Below, piece by piece: positions 42,279 to 53,446 of a DNA stretch of 64,000 nucleotides (positions are counted from its first letter, which is position 1; each line of letters opens with the position of its first letter). A program made the position numbers and the translations under genes. Source of the DNA: Hortaea werneckii. Its lineage: Eukaryota; Ascomycota; Dothideomycetes; Mycosphaerellales; Teratosphaeriaceae. The notes beneath the pieces were generated by a model. That model ran no database searches, was not told the DNA's origin, and saw nothing but the letters and a program-made list of their open reading frames with translations. The stretch is taken from NCBI GenBank assembly GCA_037044905.1, contig JBAOKB010000037.1:620001-684000 (forward strand), written 5' to 3'.

Positions 42279-42775
42279 GATGGTTGATGATGGTGTTGTT
42301 GTTGGTCTGTTGGATACGTATCGATGTAAGAGGTTAGGGAAGAGGTGGGATGCTTGTTGATGGGACAGTTGTTGATTAGTTGAAGATTCTAGAATAGCGA
42401 CTATGACAGACACCCTTTGATTGTCCTGCCTATACTTGTTAAACATCAACGGTCTCCTAGTTGCTGAGGCATTCCATTGGCAGCGTCATTGATAGGAACG
42501 GGCTAGGGCAGGCTGGGGAAGCTATGGCCAGCGGATTGGATTCACCAAGAGCTTGATCAATATTCGATCTGGTGTTCAATCAAATCCCCGAGGCACTCAT
42601 CCCCGCCGCATTCAGCATATCGATAAGCTCCGGATGACGAAAGCCCGAATTTTTGACAGCATTTCTAAGCATGTGAAAGTCTCACAGTCTGGCGTGGTTG
42701 ATCACTGGCAAGCAAATTAATCACCTGACGACACTACACATTTCTACTCTGTAACAAGGGCACATCCGATTCATC
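42279..42775. promoter_or_regulatory. Divergent upstream region
   Basis: About 500 bp between the DUF4267 gene and the SQT1 homologue. No gene seen. Confidence 0.45.
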
Positions 42776-44376
42776 ATGTCTTCCTCGAACAACCCTCAAG
42801 ACCCCAACGAGACTCCGCACCTGACAGACGATCAGGCCGACGCCCTCCTCGGCGACGACGAGGCCGATGAAACGATCGAACAGGATGACAATGACGCCGC
42901 CATGGATTCGGGCGATGACGAAGACGATGGCGCAAACACCGGCGACGTAGACATGGAAGGCCCTCTCGAGCAGATCGAACTCCACAACGACAGCGTAGCC
43001 CACTTCGATCACCACAAGGACAGTCTATTCTGCATAGCCCAGCACCCGACACGCCCTGAACTCGTGGTGACTGGTGGTGGTGACGATATCGCCTACCTGT
43101 GGTCTTCGGAGCCTGTCGAGCGGAGGGAGAGTAGAGTGCTCCCTCAAAGCTACGAGTCCAACCCGCAGCCGGTGGAGAGGAAGGGACAGAATCTGATTGC
43201 GAAGCTGGATGGGCAAGACGAGAGTGTCAATGCGGTTTGCTTCACTCTCCCTGCTGGGGACTTCGTCGCTACCGCTTCCCTTGCTGGCAAGCTGAGCGTC
43301 TACGCCACGCCGGCTGCGCCTGGACAACCTGCTCAGCTGGTCGGAACCGCGAAAGAGGTGGAAGAGATCAACTGGTTGCTCCCCTGTCCGAACAAGAATT
43401 ACCCCAACACCCTCGCTTTTGGCGCTTCAGATGGCAGTGTCTGGGTGTACACCGTCAACCCGTCTGATCCTGCTGCCCCGCTTACGATCGTGCAAACTTT
43501 CTTCCTTCATCAAGCGCCGTGCACCGCTGGTGCGTGGACGCCGGATGGGAAAATGTTGGCTACTGTCTCCGAAGACTCTAGCTTGTACGTTTGGGATGTC
43601 TTCGGTGACGCAGCAGCCGCCGGGCTGAGCGATCCGCTTGGTGGAGGGAGCCAGGCAGTAGTCGGACTGACAGGTGAGGATGAGCGCTTTAGAGTCGATG
43701 GCGGACTTTACTCGGTCGCTGTCTCACCTGGCGGTGGCATTGTGGCAGTCGGTGGCGCCGAAGGCAACATCCGCGTTGTCGGTCTGCCGCGTCTCTCAGC
43801 CCCAGCCGCTGCATCTAACGCTGGCGCCAAGGGAGCAGGAGCAAAGAGCAAGACAGGCGGGGCAAAGCAGGCTCATGGCCCTCGACCTGCTGCTCCTGCC
43901 TCTGCACCTGCTTCTGCCGGCCAAGCAGGCTCGATTCTAGCGAGTCTGCAGGCTCAAAGTGACGGTGTCGAGACCCTCGACTTCTCCCAGCCGCCTCTCA
44001 CACTGCTAGCGGCCGGCTCAGTAGATGGCAGTATCGCTCTCTACGACGCTGCGCACAACTTCGCCGTCCGCCGACACATCCGCGATGCGCACGAGGAGGA
44101 AGCAGTCATCCAGGTTGGGTTCGTCAAGACTCCACTTGGCACGGCTAACGAGCGAGGTTGGCTGCTCACCTCTTGTGGAAACGACGGCGTGGTACGGAGA
44201 TGGGACGTCCGGGCGGGACTACGGCTGCTGCCAAGGGCTTAGTCCGCGAGTGGCGAGGACATAGAGGTGGTGGAGAAGGCGGTGGAATTCTCGGATTCGT
44301 GCAGGCGGGTGGAGATGGGAAGAGGATTGTCACAGCTGGTGACGACGGCGTAGGGTTGGTCTTCGAGGAGTCTTAA
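42776..44376 (+). CDS. SQT1: Ribosome assembly WD40 protein Sqt1 (Rpl10 chaperone), frame broken near the C-terminus
   Basis: As written the frame gives 488 residues and stops at 44242. The N-terminal 60 residues are acidic, then a WD40 propeller begins: DHHKDSLFCIAQHPTRPELV with GGGDDIAYLW, LDGQDESVNAVCFTLPAGDF, NTLAFGASDGSVWVYTVNP, CTAGAWTPDGKMLATVSEDS with LYVWDVF, GGLYSVAVSPGGGIVAVGGA, VETLDFSQPPLTLLAAGSVD and LTSCGNDGVVRRWDVRAG. An Ala/Gly/Lys-rich insert sits before the sixth blade. Sqt1 binds the nascent N-terminus of uL16 (Rpl10) and delivers it to the 60S subunit. Right after VVRRWDVRAG the family tail (GLVREWRGHRGGGEGGGILG, then VTAGDDGVGLVFEES) continues in another frame to 44376. 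One nucleotide appears missing in the run GGGCGGGACT at 44211-44220. Since SQT1 is essential in yeast, a consensus error is plausible. Confidence 0.85.
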
Positions 44377-44833
44377 GAAAAGTATTTATTCATGCTGCTG
44401 CGCAGTTTGGTGACTGAGATACCCAATCAAATCGTAGCTTGATCCAAAGGTCGACTGGAGAGGTTTATGTTGTACTTCCACACGATTTCAGCGACAGGAT
44501 TCCAAAACTGCTTGGAACTTTTGCAATATTTTTTTTGCCGGGCCTTGAATTGCGCAAGCAGCCTCTTCGCATCTTTCCGGTGAAGAAAGATTAAGGGATG
44601 GCAAAAATTTGCGTTGGCCTAGTACACTTCCTACTGTGTACTTCCTGTGTACTTCTACACAATTGGTAGCCTGTTATGGATTCAAGCTTGAAGTTTCGGA
44701 TTGGAATGTAGCATTCTGCAGAGATAACGTAGTTTCACGGCCTTTTATCTTTATACTTTACCGAGAAGTCTAAGATTATCATAAGCCCTCTAGGGCAATC
44801 TATGTACTGCAGACACGTGATAGTATTGTTACA
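44377..44833. other. Convergent intergenic region
   Basis: About 460 bp, AT-richer than the flanks, with a repeated TGTACTTCCTG/TGTACTTCTA motif near 44636-44660. No gene seen. Confidence 0.45.
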
Positions 44834-46368
44834 TCACGTTGAAGAAACTGCGGCCTTGTCCATCTCTGCCCATTCCTGCTCCTCCACGCTTAAGCCACTC
44901 ATAGCCCTCTTCAACCTCTCCTCGGTTAACCAGTAAGCTTCTGGTAGCCCGTATATTTCTTTTGCGCTCTGGAAAACTTGGTCGCTCGAAGTCTTCTTGG
45001 GCTTTTCTTCATCCAAGGCCTCGCGCACCATAAGGGCGACAGAGGCTCCGCCTAACCAGGTATTGGGCATCCCGTGTCCTGTGAAGCCCGCTGCCATGTA
45101 CAGTCCGTCCGTTGGACCATATTGAATAGGGCCGTGGGTCGCCGGGACAGGGCCTATGAATGGGTGATTGTCTCTGGAGAATCCCATGATGCCGGTCCAC
45201 TCGTTCGCAGCTTTGAATTCCGTTTCTGCTGCTTTCATGTCTGCTTGTCCTTCTGGAAGCCCTAGTGCCTCTACAAGTCTTCGTCGGAGGTACTTTGCAG
45301 TCTTGTGGTCTAAGATTGAATCGTCGGTTACTCCGATGCTGGGACCATGCTGTCGACCACCCCCGAACATCATGTGCCCTCCCGATCGTTCGGGCGTTGG
45401 ATCAGATAGTCGTCTAGTCCGTCGCCGAGAAAGCCGAGAGAAGTCTTGAGACGTCTGTCGCCTTTCACGCTGTCCAAGGGATGCAAAGCACTCATCTGCC
45501 CGCGGCAAGGCACGATAAGGTCGGAGAAACTTGGTAGAAGATGCGAGGTGTATCCATTCGTTGCCAAGATGACATGTCGTGCTGAAATATCGCCGCGTTC
45601 CGTTCTCACTGTCCATTGGCTGCTTGCGGAATCTGAGGACTCGCGTGAGATGCCCGTGGTGGGAGTCAGGGTCTGCAGGTTGAAGCTACCAGCTATGTCG
45701 CTTGTGCTTGTAAGCAGCCTTTCCAGGATATGCGTCACGAACTTGTATGGCCATAATCTCGCAGCAATCTCGGTCACTACTGCGCCCTTGGCGGTTGGGA
45801 TTCGATACTTTTCCAACTGTCCGGAATCAGTGACGAGACGCATCATCAATCTCAATTCTGGTGCTGTCGTGGTCATGATGCTCAAAACCTCTTCTGCTTC
45901 TTTGAGATGATGGTCCGAGTAGATGGCCCGGACGCCAGGTTGGGCGTGAAATTCGCAGTCAATCTCATCATCTTTGATGAGTGACTGAAGGGCGTGGAAG
46001 TTCGCCAGCTCGAATTGGCCGATAGTAGGATCATGAGGGGTTTCAAAGAGCAAGGGTTGACAATGTCCGCCGTTACGACCGGTGGCGCCCCAGCAAGCTT
46101 CACGGGCTTCCAGCATTACCACGTCTAAGTCACGCTTCTCGCCATTTGCGCTGGGCTGGCTCTTGGATAAAAGATGGTGGGCGATAGCAGTCCCAGTGAT
46201 GCCGGATCCAACGATGACGACGTCGGCATGCTTGGGCAGCTGGCGTGTGGAACGGTGGCCGAGCAAGAGAGCAGAAGGTTCGGTGTGCCAGAAGGATTTG
46301 GTTGAGTGCTCTGAAGGCAGGCCGGCAGGCTTTGATTGTCCGGGTAGATCTGGACGTTCACGAGACAT
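44834..46368 (-). CDS. FAD-dependent oxidoreductase (DAO family), frame broken
   Basis: The start is set at 46368 (MSRERPDLPGQSKPAGLPSE) because related proteins begin shortly before a TKSFWHTEPS motif. An in-frame extension to 46614 is open but unlike them. The dinucleotide-binding motif VVIVGSGITGTAIAHHLL (about residues 50-67) and EAREACWGATGRNGGHCQP define the DAO fold. The frame runs to ...DYLIQRPNDREG and stops at 45370. The expected continuation MMFGGGRQHGPSIGVTDDSI, then NEWTGIMGFSRDNHPFIGPV and GLYMAAGFTGHGMPNTWLGG, sits in a second frame to 44834. One nucleotide is missing in the G-run GATCGGGAGGGCAC (plus-strand 45375-45388). No intron fits. Such enzymes oxidise amines or amino acids; the substrate is unknown. 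It is either an inactive allele or a consensus error. Confidence 0.78.
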
Positions 46369-47080
46369 TGTGGAGTGGATGATCGTCGTTTGGAACAGTC
46401 GAGATCTGAAGTTCTGGGTAGATAAGCAACGGACAGAAGGACTATCGGAAGGAGTGCCTAGAGGTGGCAAAAGGTTGGTCAAGTGCAAGACAGTCTGGCA
46501 AGGAAGACCAAGAATACGGAGGAAACGTAAAGTCAGATAGTCAGGATACTTGCGTATCTTTAAAGATGCTGGAGCAAACGAAGCATTGAGCAGAAGGGCA
46601 ATGATGTTAGCCACAGGGCGTCTAGGCAGAGCTATTTACCCGTTTCGGTAGTAGGCAGAACAGCGGCATGGTCATGGTCAAGAAGTCACGTAAGCACCTG
46701 ATGATTGAGAGATGCATCTTCGACAGAATTGAGTGGGTCAGTGCTGTTGTAGTCGACCAAGTGTTGAGAGTGCCATTGACGTGCGTCGGGGTGTTTATCT
46801 ACATCTGTAGTATTGGAGGCACTGTCGTTGTAGATGTATTGCAGATGACGAGATGGAATGTCTATCTAGGTAGGTATGTCTCGCGTGGGGCGGCGTGGAT
46901 TCCGCCGAGTTCCCGAAATTGCGGACTTTGGTGCAGCCGCAGCCGCTGTCGCTCATCCCGCACGTGGCCTTTCCCGCCAGAAGCACCCCGACAGAGACGC
47001 ATTGGTTCTGCCCCCTCCACCTCCCTCCTCCAGCCATTGGGTCCGTTGCTCCCACTCAGCAACTCCCATCCCCTCCGAAT
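46369..47080. promoter_or_regulatory. Divergent upstream region
   Basis: About 710 bp between the FAD oxidoreductase and the PAT-complex gene. Short frames are shadows, and C-rich sequence precedes the ATG at 47081. No gene seen. Confidence 0.45.
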
Positions 47081-48598
47081 ATGGCCGAGTATCTACAGAA
47101 ATTCCTCGGCGGCGCCAAAAGCGCTGTGAGCTCGGCGAGTACCGAGGTCGATGCGGGTATGTATTGCTTGCATCCGGCCATGTCTCAATCCGCGACAAGC
47201 TGTGTATCATCGTGGACAGCCCCAAGAGCATTCACTGACCGCGTTCCTGCCTGTTCCAGACTTCGCCGATTTTGCCACCGCCGCCTCGCCCGTCGCTCCA
47301 TCTCACGCTGCGTCGGCGGCCTCTTCTGCCGCTGCCACCCCGGGATATAGCACCGCATACTTGACCTCCACCGGCCGGCCATACACCAAGTGGTACCGTG
47401 TGTGGGAGCGCGTGACCATCGCCGACTTCTTCCAGGAGCTTTTCATCCTGCCCGTCCTGTTGGTCGTCATCCTCGCCCACCTATGGGGCACACGCGCCAA
47501 CCGTCGCCGCGCCAAGGAATGGGCCGCCGCCCATCTCCCCATGCTGGAGTCGGAGTTCTCCAGCATTGGGTTCAGTGGGGCGCGGACGAGCCCCAAGCCA
47601 GATGACGCTGACGGTAATGGGCTCGCCAAAGCCATGGTTGGCACTACCGATGTGCCTGCGGACATGCTGCGGGAGAAGACCAAATCCGAATACGTCACTT
47701 ACTGCACCGGTCGCCAGAACGTGGCATGTATGGACATTAAGCTCTCGCTCTACCCCCGGTTCAACCCATTCAGATGGTTTGGCGAGAGCATCCTGAGCTT
47801 CTTCGTTGACAGCGTGCCTGCTCCAGTTGAGAGGATGGAAGCAACGACATACTGCTTCGATGGCAAGGAGAAGAGCCTTGTCCCCGCGACTGCTCAGGGT
47901 GGATCCGGCCCTGCAACAAAGGACAGCTCTTTCGACGGCTTCGTCTTCGCCATTGTGCACAAAGATAAGATGAGACAGCTCCGCGAAGACCGCTTCGATG
48001 TCAGCCTCACCAGCACGAAGGATCACCCTAAGCTGCCTGCCTGGGCGACTGTCATGTCTGAGAGCGCTGAAATAACTGAAGCCTTGCTCACCCCGGATGT
48101 GGTCAAGGCTGTCACAGACGCTGGTGAAGACCTGGAAGCACTCATCATCAGCGACATGCCTGTCGACGCACCAAAGAAGTATGTCGAATTCAAACGCTCT
48201 TGACATCTTTGCAATTCAACAAGACCGCTGACAAAACTCCCAGGCTCAATGATCTCGTCCCGAAGAAGCGCGTCCATCTTTCGATGAAGCTCAACACCCG
48301 TCCGACTTCCACTTCTATGTTTGCCACTTTCCTCCGTCTGCCTGACCACCTTGCCGCCTCTGCCCATTTCCGTCCTGAAGCCATGCGCAAAATCAAAGCC
48401 ACCCGCGAGGATGAAGCCAAGAAGATCCGCCGCTTGGACGAGGAGGAGAAGGCTGAAGAGCGAAAATTGCTCATGGAAAAGGCCAAGAGGGAGGAGAGAG
48501 ATGCGCGGCTGAGCAAGATGACGGCAGATGAACAGAGGAAGTTCTTGGATAAGGAGAGGGAAAGGATAAGAGGAAGGGAGAGAAGAGGAGGACGATGA
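47081..48598 (+). CDS. CCDC47/DUF1682-family ER membrane protein (PAT complex)
   Basis: Three exons: 47081-47156, 47260-48178 and 48244-48598, giving 449 residues. Introns are 103 nt (GTATGT...TTCCAG) and 65 nt (GTATGT...TCCCAG, branch GCTGAC). Without the second splice the protein would end at EFKRS, losing the family C-terminus. A single TM (FFQELFILPVLLVVILAHLW, about residues 82-101) follows a Ser/Ala-rich luminal stretch. The cytosolic domain has MLESEFSSIGFSG and NPFRWFGESILSFF, typical of DUF1682. The tail is a Lys/Glu/Arg-rich helix (MRKIKATREDEAKKIRRLDE, then RLSKMTADEQRKFLDKE). In animals CCDC47 with Asterix forms the PAT complex, an intramembrane chaperone at the ribosome-translocon. 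It is intact although genes on both sides are frame-broken. Confidence 0.88.
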
Positions 48599-49017
48599 AG
48601 GGGTAAAGCAGGGACCAATGGGTAGCTTTTTCTCAGCAGAGGGTGGAAGAATAGGGACTGTACAATATTGTACAGATGTAAGGCCAGAGAGCCTTGAAGA
48701 ATGATCTTGGTATAGATTCCAGCATTCGGCATCGGGCTTCGCTCGATGGACGGGAGAAGTGTATGACGCAATCGCGTTTTCAACGCGAACTGAAAACTGC
48801 TCTCGAAGCGAGGCCAAGCGCCACACGTTGTGGAAGTGCACGCTCAAGATTCAGAAAATCGTAGGAGACCTGGCCACAACTTGCGTGATGAATGAAGCTG
48901 TTATAGGAGTCCACAGCCTACGTCACAGGACACAATAAAGTCAATTCGAACCCACATGGCTCTTAACCTTGTTTACCTGTTGCCGCACTCCAAATACAAA
49001 GCACGACCGCATCATGC
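48599..49017. other. Convergent intergenic region
   Basis: About 420 bp of 3' flanks. No gene seen. Confidence 0.45.
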
Positions 49018-50350
49018 TTACTGCTCACCGTACGCAGGAGGGTGGGGCCTATCCATCCTTCTCGACGGCCCAGCAACAACCGGTATTGCCTCCTGGCTAT
49101 AAGAAGAGCTCGATGAGTCCCTCGCATCTGAACCTCGTGCAGCTACACCCGAGCTGGCTTCTTCATCTGCTCCATAGCGCTGCTCCATCGTCGCAGGAGC
49201 CCGTTCTTTCACTGTATACTTCTTCCCTGCTACCGCTACCGTGCATTCGATGTCCCACTTGTACTCCCACGCTATATTCACTGTCGTGAAGCTCACGGGT
49301 GCGTGTCGCGGTGCACGCATCACCATCGTCTTCTTCACCCCTGTTTCTTATCGAATGGCCCCGGGGGTAAGTCTCTTTCTTCCCCGTGAATTGAAATATC
49401 CTCACCCGTCCTTCCAGGACGTCGCGATCATGTCTAACGGTCGCGCGGCCTATCAGTGTCGCGGAGAAGGCCTCTAAGTGGATTTCGGGCTTGAGGAGGG
49501 AGGGTCCCCAGTCTTGCGGTATCGAGGCTTGCACGCTGAAGCTCATCTTTTCCCCTGGTCGGATGAGACGGGGATATGCGCAGGTCAGGTCTATGGAGGC
49601 ATGTGGGAAGTCTTTTCGGGTTCACGGCAAATTTCATCTTGTCTTTGAATGTCTTGGGTCGGGCTTCCAAAGGAAGTAGTTGCGCTGTCTTGTGAAGCTT
49701 CAATGTTTGCTGAATTCCACTTGTGCTTTGGCAGCTTTCGCATGTATAGGGCGAGTGACCAGTGGTGGTTCGTAGTCAATTCCAGGCTCCTGGCTGTTTT
49801 CGAACGAAGAGTTTTTGGTTTGCGGGCTCATCGTCTTGATATCGATCCCCGGCATCTGGACTACAGTGTTGACGTGGTATTCTATCCAAGCCGTGAACCG
49901 GTTGGAAAAGTGGTCACAATGGAACGTAGGTGGTAACTCCGACATCAGTCTACGATCGAACCGGGTGTCGGCTTCCCAACCTTTGGTCCGTTGTATGTCG
50001 ACTGACGATGGGACTTGCAACGCAAATGGAAATCGGTGAATTTCATTAGGAACAGCGTGAAAGGGGCCTTCGTGTAATGTGGTTGTCATTGAGATCAACG
50101 GTACGGAATTGCGTAGGATACTGACATCCGATTTTGGACCACGTTTGATGATCATCGTCTTGCTTTGACCAGAGAGGCATACTGTTAGCTTGAGCGGTCC
50201 AAAGAGATCTGGTGGCGCAATCCGGTTTCCTCTGGTGGTTTTTGGTTCGTATAGGAGCGTGACATGGCCCGTGACTGGATCAGTGCGGCCGTAATGAGGA
50301 GTTTTGGCCTGATCTATCACGACCTTGGCTGACAAAGTACCGATTGCCAT
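49018..50350 (-). CDS. Arrestin-like protein, internally out of frame
   Basis: It reads from 50350 (MAIGTLSAKVVIDQAKTPHY) with an arrestin-N-type beta sandwich: GHVTLLYEP, LFGPLKLTVCLSGQSKTMII, FPFALQVPSSVD and LPPTFHC. From about 49775 to 49605 the expected chain is in another frame (CESCQSTSGIQQTLKLHKT, then LLPLEARPKTFKDKMKFAV), while the original frame meets a TGA at 49700-49702. The first frame resumes with ASIDLTCAYPRLIRPGEKMS and EIHLEAFSATLIG. A 73-nt intron (49405-49333, GTGAGG...GTGAAG) then joins to VSFTTVNIAWEYKWDIECTV and a Ser-rich tail ending PPAYGEQ. One missing and one extra nucleotide about 170 bp apart explain this better than an intron. Fungal arrestin-related proteins recruit ubiquitin ligases to membrane cargo. 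The last residues, PPAY, form a PPxY motif. Confidence 0.6.
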
Positions 50351-51117
50351 GCCTGTTGCGCTGATGGGAAAAAAGCGACTTGGACCCGTTTTACGTGCCT
50401 GTCATTTTCGGCGAGGCTGGTATAGATATACATTTGCATGATTGGGCATGTGATATATCCGCTAACCCAGCAAGGATGGCGCCGGTAGGAAGTCCAATGA
50501 GTCGACGCCAAGTCGCTTGCTGTAACTATCTAGGCAAGGTGAAGTTCCTCCCAGTATCTTGGGCGATATGACGGACATCTTCCGCGAAATGGACCAAACA
50601 CCTTTGTTTCGCAACTGCTGCTTTATTACTTGTGGGAGGCGCTTCGCCTTCTGACTTCTATGCGTATTCTACATGGAGTCTACAATAACGTCTTACCTCT
50701 GTGGTCACCTGGGAACGTGGAAAAGTTCCAGCCGTTCTGCGGTCCGTCTACTTGTCCCATGTATCACCCTTTATGCTTAGTCATCCGGAAGAGTTTCCCG
50801 AGATTTTCACCTCATCCTGTCCAATGCTCTGTAGGTCGTCCCTCCTCCATCCGAATATCAATCCGCATGTCTTACAGGCCCGTCGTGGCAGTGAGAAGCA
50901 GATTCTCTAGGCTTGAGGCACACTATTCATATCAAATTTGGTCACCGGTGAACCCAATCTTCGCGTTGGGCGCCGATCTTCACCACCTGGAGAGTCTCTA
51001 TGTCGGCACATTAACAGGCTGGCTGGCCTACTGGCTCTAATCCGTCGTTAGGTCCACCGTTTACTAAAGGAGATTTCCTTCAAGTGGATCTGTGAGCCGC
51101 CTGATTCTGCGTGAAGT
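50351..51117. promoter_or_regulatory. Divergent upstream region
   Basis: About 770 bp between the arrestin-like gene and the multi-TM gene. Open frames without domains; no gene supported. Confidence 0.45.
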
Positions 51118-52649
51118 ATGGTTACCTCGGAAGAGTGCGACCGCCTCCTGGCCTCGGGCGCAAACATCAAGCCTGATGCTGACATCTCTGGAATCGGTGT
51201 CATCCTCGCCTTTCTTATCACCGCCTATGCATCGTTCGTTGCCATACTTGCCGCATATGTATGTGGAATGGTGGAGCCCGAATCGTTATCTCTTGCCGAT
51301 GTCAAGGTCATGCGGATACGTTCAAGGACAGAACGACATCCCAGGATGCACCGCATATTGCGACAGACGATTATTGTGCTTAGCGACCAGCAAATTGTCA
51401 CTGGTATAGCTATCATGACCGCCGGCTTTGTCGGCCTCCGCAGCGGCCAGATCAGCGTCTATCACTACCAGATCGTTCTTTACCTTGCATGGCTCTCGAG
51501 TTCGGTCCATCTGTCTGCCTTGACTCTGCTACGACCCTTTTTGAATCGCCACCCTGGACTCAAGGTTTGGCGCCTTGTCGGCATGGGCGCTCTGTTCATC
51601 ATGCTTATCATTGGACTTGTACCAACCGTAAGCTACGACTGGGGAATCATCAACTTCAAGGATCCTAAGGACTCGTCGATCGGCAAAAATGACTTGACTG
51701 GTTGGGGTGTTCCCGCTTCTTGTTTCTGGAGCAAAACCTACGCAGATGGCGTAAATAACGACGCCCGATTGGTTACGTACTCTTGGTCATTAGCTATGTT
51801 TGGAAAATTGGCGACGTCTTCGGATCGGGGAGAACGTTTTACGCCTCCCGCATTCGTAGACCTTTGGAAAGTGCTGTGGAGTCACTTTTGACCCTGCCAG
51901 CCAGGAGGTACCATCGAACACAACAGACGCGCTATCTTTGGTGCTTCAGACTGCTTCTCATCCTGTGCATACCTTTCATTGCAGTCCTTGAGTTCTTGGC
52001 ATCTTTCTCTGCCTCGTTATGGCTTTCTGCACTCGGGCTTCTGTTTGGGACCGTTCAAATCATCGTCCCGCGGAACCAAACTTATGCGCAAACTCACGCA
52101 CAAGAAGAGCGCTGGGGTTTTGGTCAATTGGTGCCACTGGTGTTGTTGATACAGCCGATAGGCACCATTCTGGAACAGGCCTGGGTTTCTCATGAGTCGG
52201 CGGGCACGGAAGATACAAAGCTGCGCCCAACGGCCGGAAAAGGCGACAACTCAAGGGTCCAGGGTTGCGAGCATGCCACAATGGTGAATAACGCATCACC
52301 CGAGGAGCCCGAGAGATGCCGTGCATATCCACCTGTGCTGCTTCAAATTCTTGGAAGTCCCAACGCCTCCAACTTGGGATTTCCCGATACAAGAGAAGAT
52401 GCGCTCCGGATAGTTAAGTCAGTGTTCTCATCCCGCGTCGCGACACTTCTTATTACCTTGTTACATGTCACATTGATCGGAGGAATTTGTGTCATCCTCT
52501 ATTTTGATGTTTATTCCATTGGCTTCGTACGAGGGCAAAATTGGCAGTTCGCGCTTCTCGCAATTGCATTTTATGTAGGCTCGTCGTGGTTGGTAATGTG
52601 TACCGTAGGCATACATAGTAGCCTAGGTAGAAGCTATAAGGTAGAATAG
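51118..52649 (+). CDS. Fungal multi-TM integral membrane protein, frame broken
   Basis: It starts MVTSEECDRLLASGANIKPD. Hydrophobic segments are VILAFLITAYASFVAILAAY, QQIVTGIAIMTAGFVGL, YQIVLYLAWLSSSVHL and VGMGALFIMLIIGLVPTV. Near 51778-51784 the frame slips. One frame runs on to a stop at 51891, but the likely continuation is LVISYVWKIGDVFGSGRTFY in the next frame, with further segments CFRLLLILCIPFIAVLEFLA, FGQLVPLVLLIQPIGTI, VATLLITLLHVTLIGGICVI and QFALLAIAFYVGSSWLV to 52649. One nucleotide seems to be missing. A corrected product would be about 510 residues with eight or more TM helices. The layout fits the large, uncharacterised fungal family of 7-8 TM proteins, often with a Cys-containing extracellular loop; ligand unknown. 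Confidence 0.65.
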
Positions 52650-53446
52650 TTATATACTCGCCCGAAGTAACCTTTTTACCTAATAACTTTTAGGTCACGT
52701 ACGTAGTCATCGCCATTATGCAAAGACGTCGTTCGAACTTGAGCCTCTTTGGACTTTACGAAAGTCGAGTCTTTCCAATGACAACAAAAAAGTGTAAGGA
52801 CTCAAGTCAACAAGCTCCGCCGTGAAGCTATAATATCGATCATCGTTGCGCTTTATGTATCTACTTGAGCTATTGGAATTCATAATTGTTAAACAAATTG
52901 ACACGAGAAACCGTCTTTCCACTCTTGATCTTCGGAGCAGCAGAGAGCTGATGGGACGCAGGCGCTACTTTTGCAATAATGTCGGCGACCAGAGTAAGAA
53001 ACGCCAGAGTAATCACTTTATGTGTTACTAGTGAGACGTGCACTTTTCGACAATGGATCGCGTAGTAAGCTGGAGCAAGGAAGATAACCCCCGCAAACAT
53101 AGCCACGCCGAAATTGATCGAGACAGCTGTGAGTGAAGCTTTTGGTCGAAACCTGGCAGCAACGAGCAGTGGGATACGAAACGGTCAAATCTTGTAGCAA
53201 GGTGACGGCGAAAACGGTTTTTCGAAAGTTCCCAATGCCTGGCTCATTGGAAAGAAGCTTAGGCAATGCTCACTGCCCGCTAATAGCCTCTTGATAAAAA
53301 TCATGGCAATCGCACAGACACCATTCACATGTCACAAATGAACGTGTATAATACACGGACTCTGCCGGATGTTTGAGTGGGTACAACATTACCGAGATTA
53401 CTTCCACGAAATCGAAAAGCTGTCTATCGCCTGTGTGTCGCGGAGT
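52650..53446. other. About 800 bp without a recognisable gene
   Basis: AT-richer sequence with no supported frame. Confidence 0.45.

Noticed and set aside
46369..46614. N-terminal extension of the FAD oxidoreductase
   Set aside because: In frame, but hydrophobic then Ser/Thr-rich and unlike family starts. The Met at 46368 is better; a targeting role cannot be excluded.
46615..47080. Gene between the FAD oxidoreductase and the PAT-complex gene
   Set aside because: Several overlapping frames on both strands but no domain, and C-rich sequence before 47081 looks like 5' UTR.
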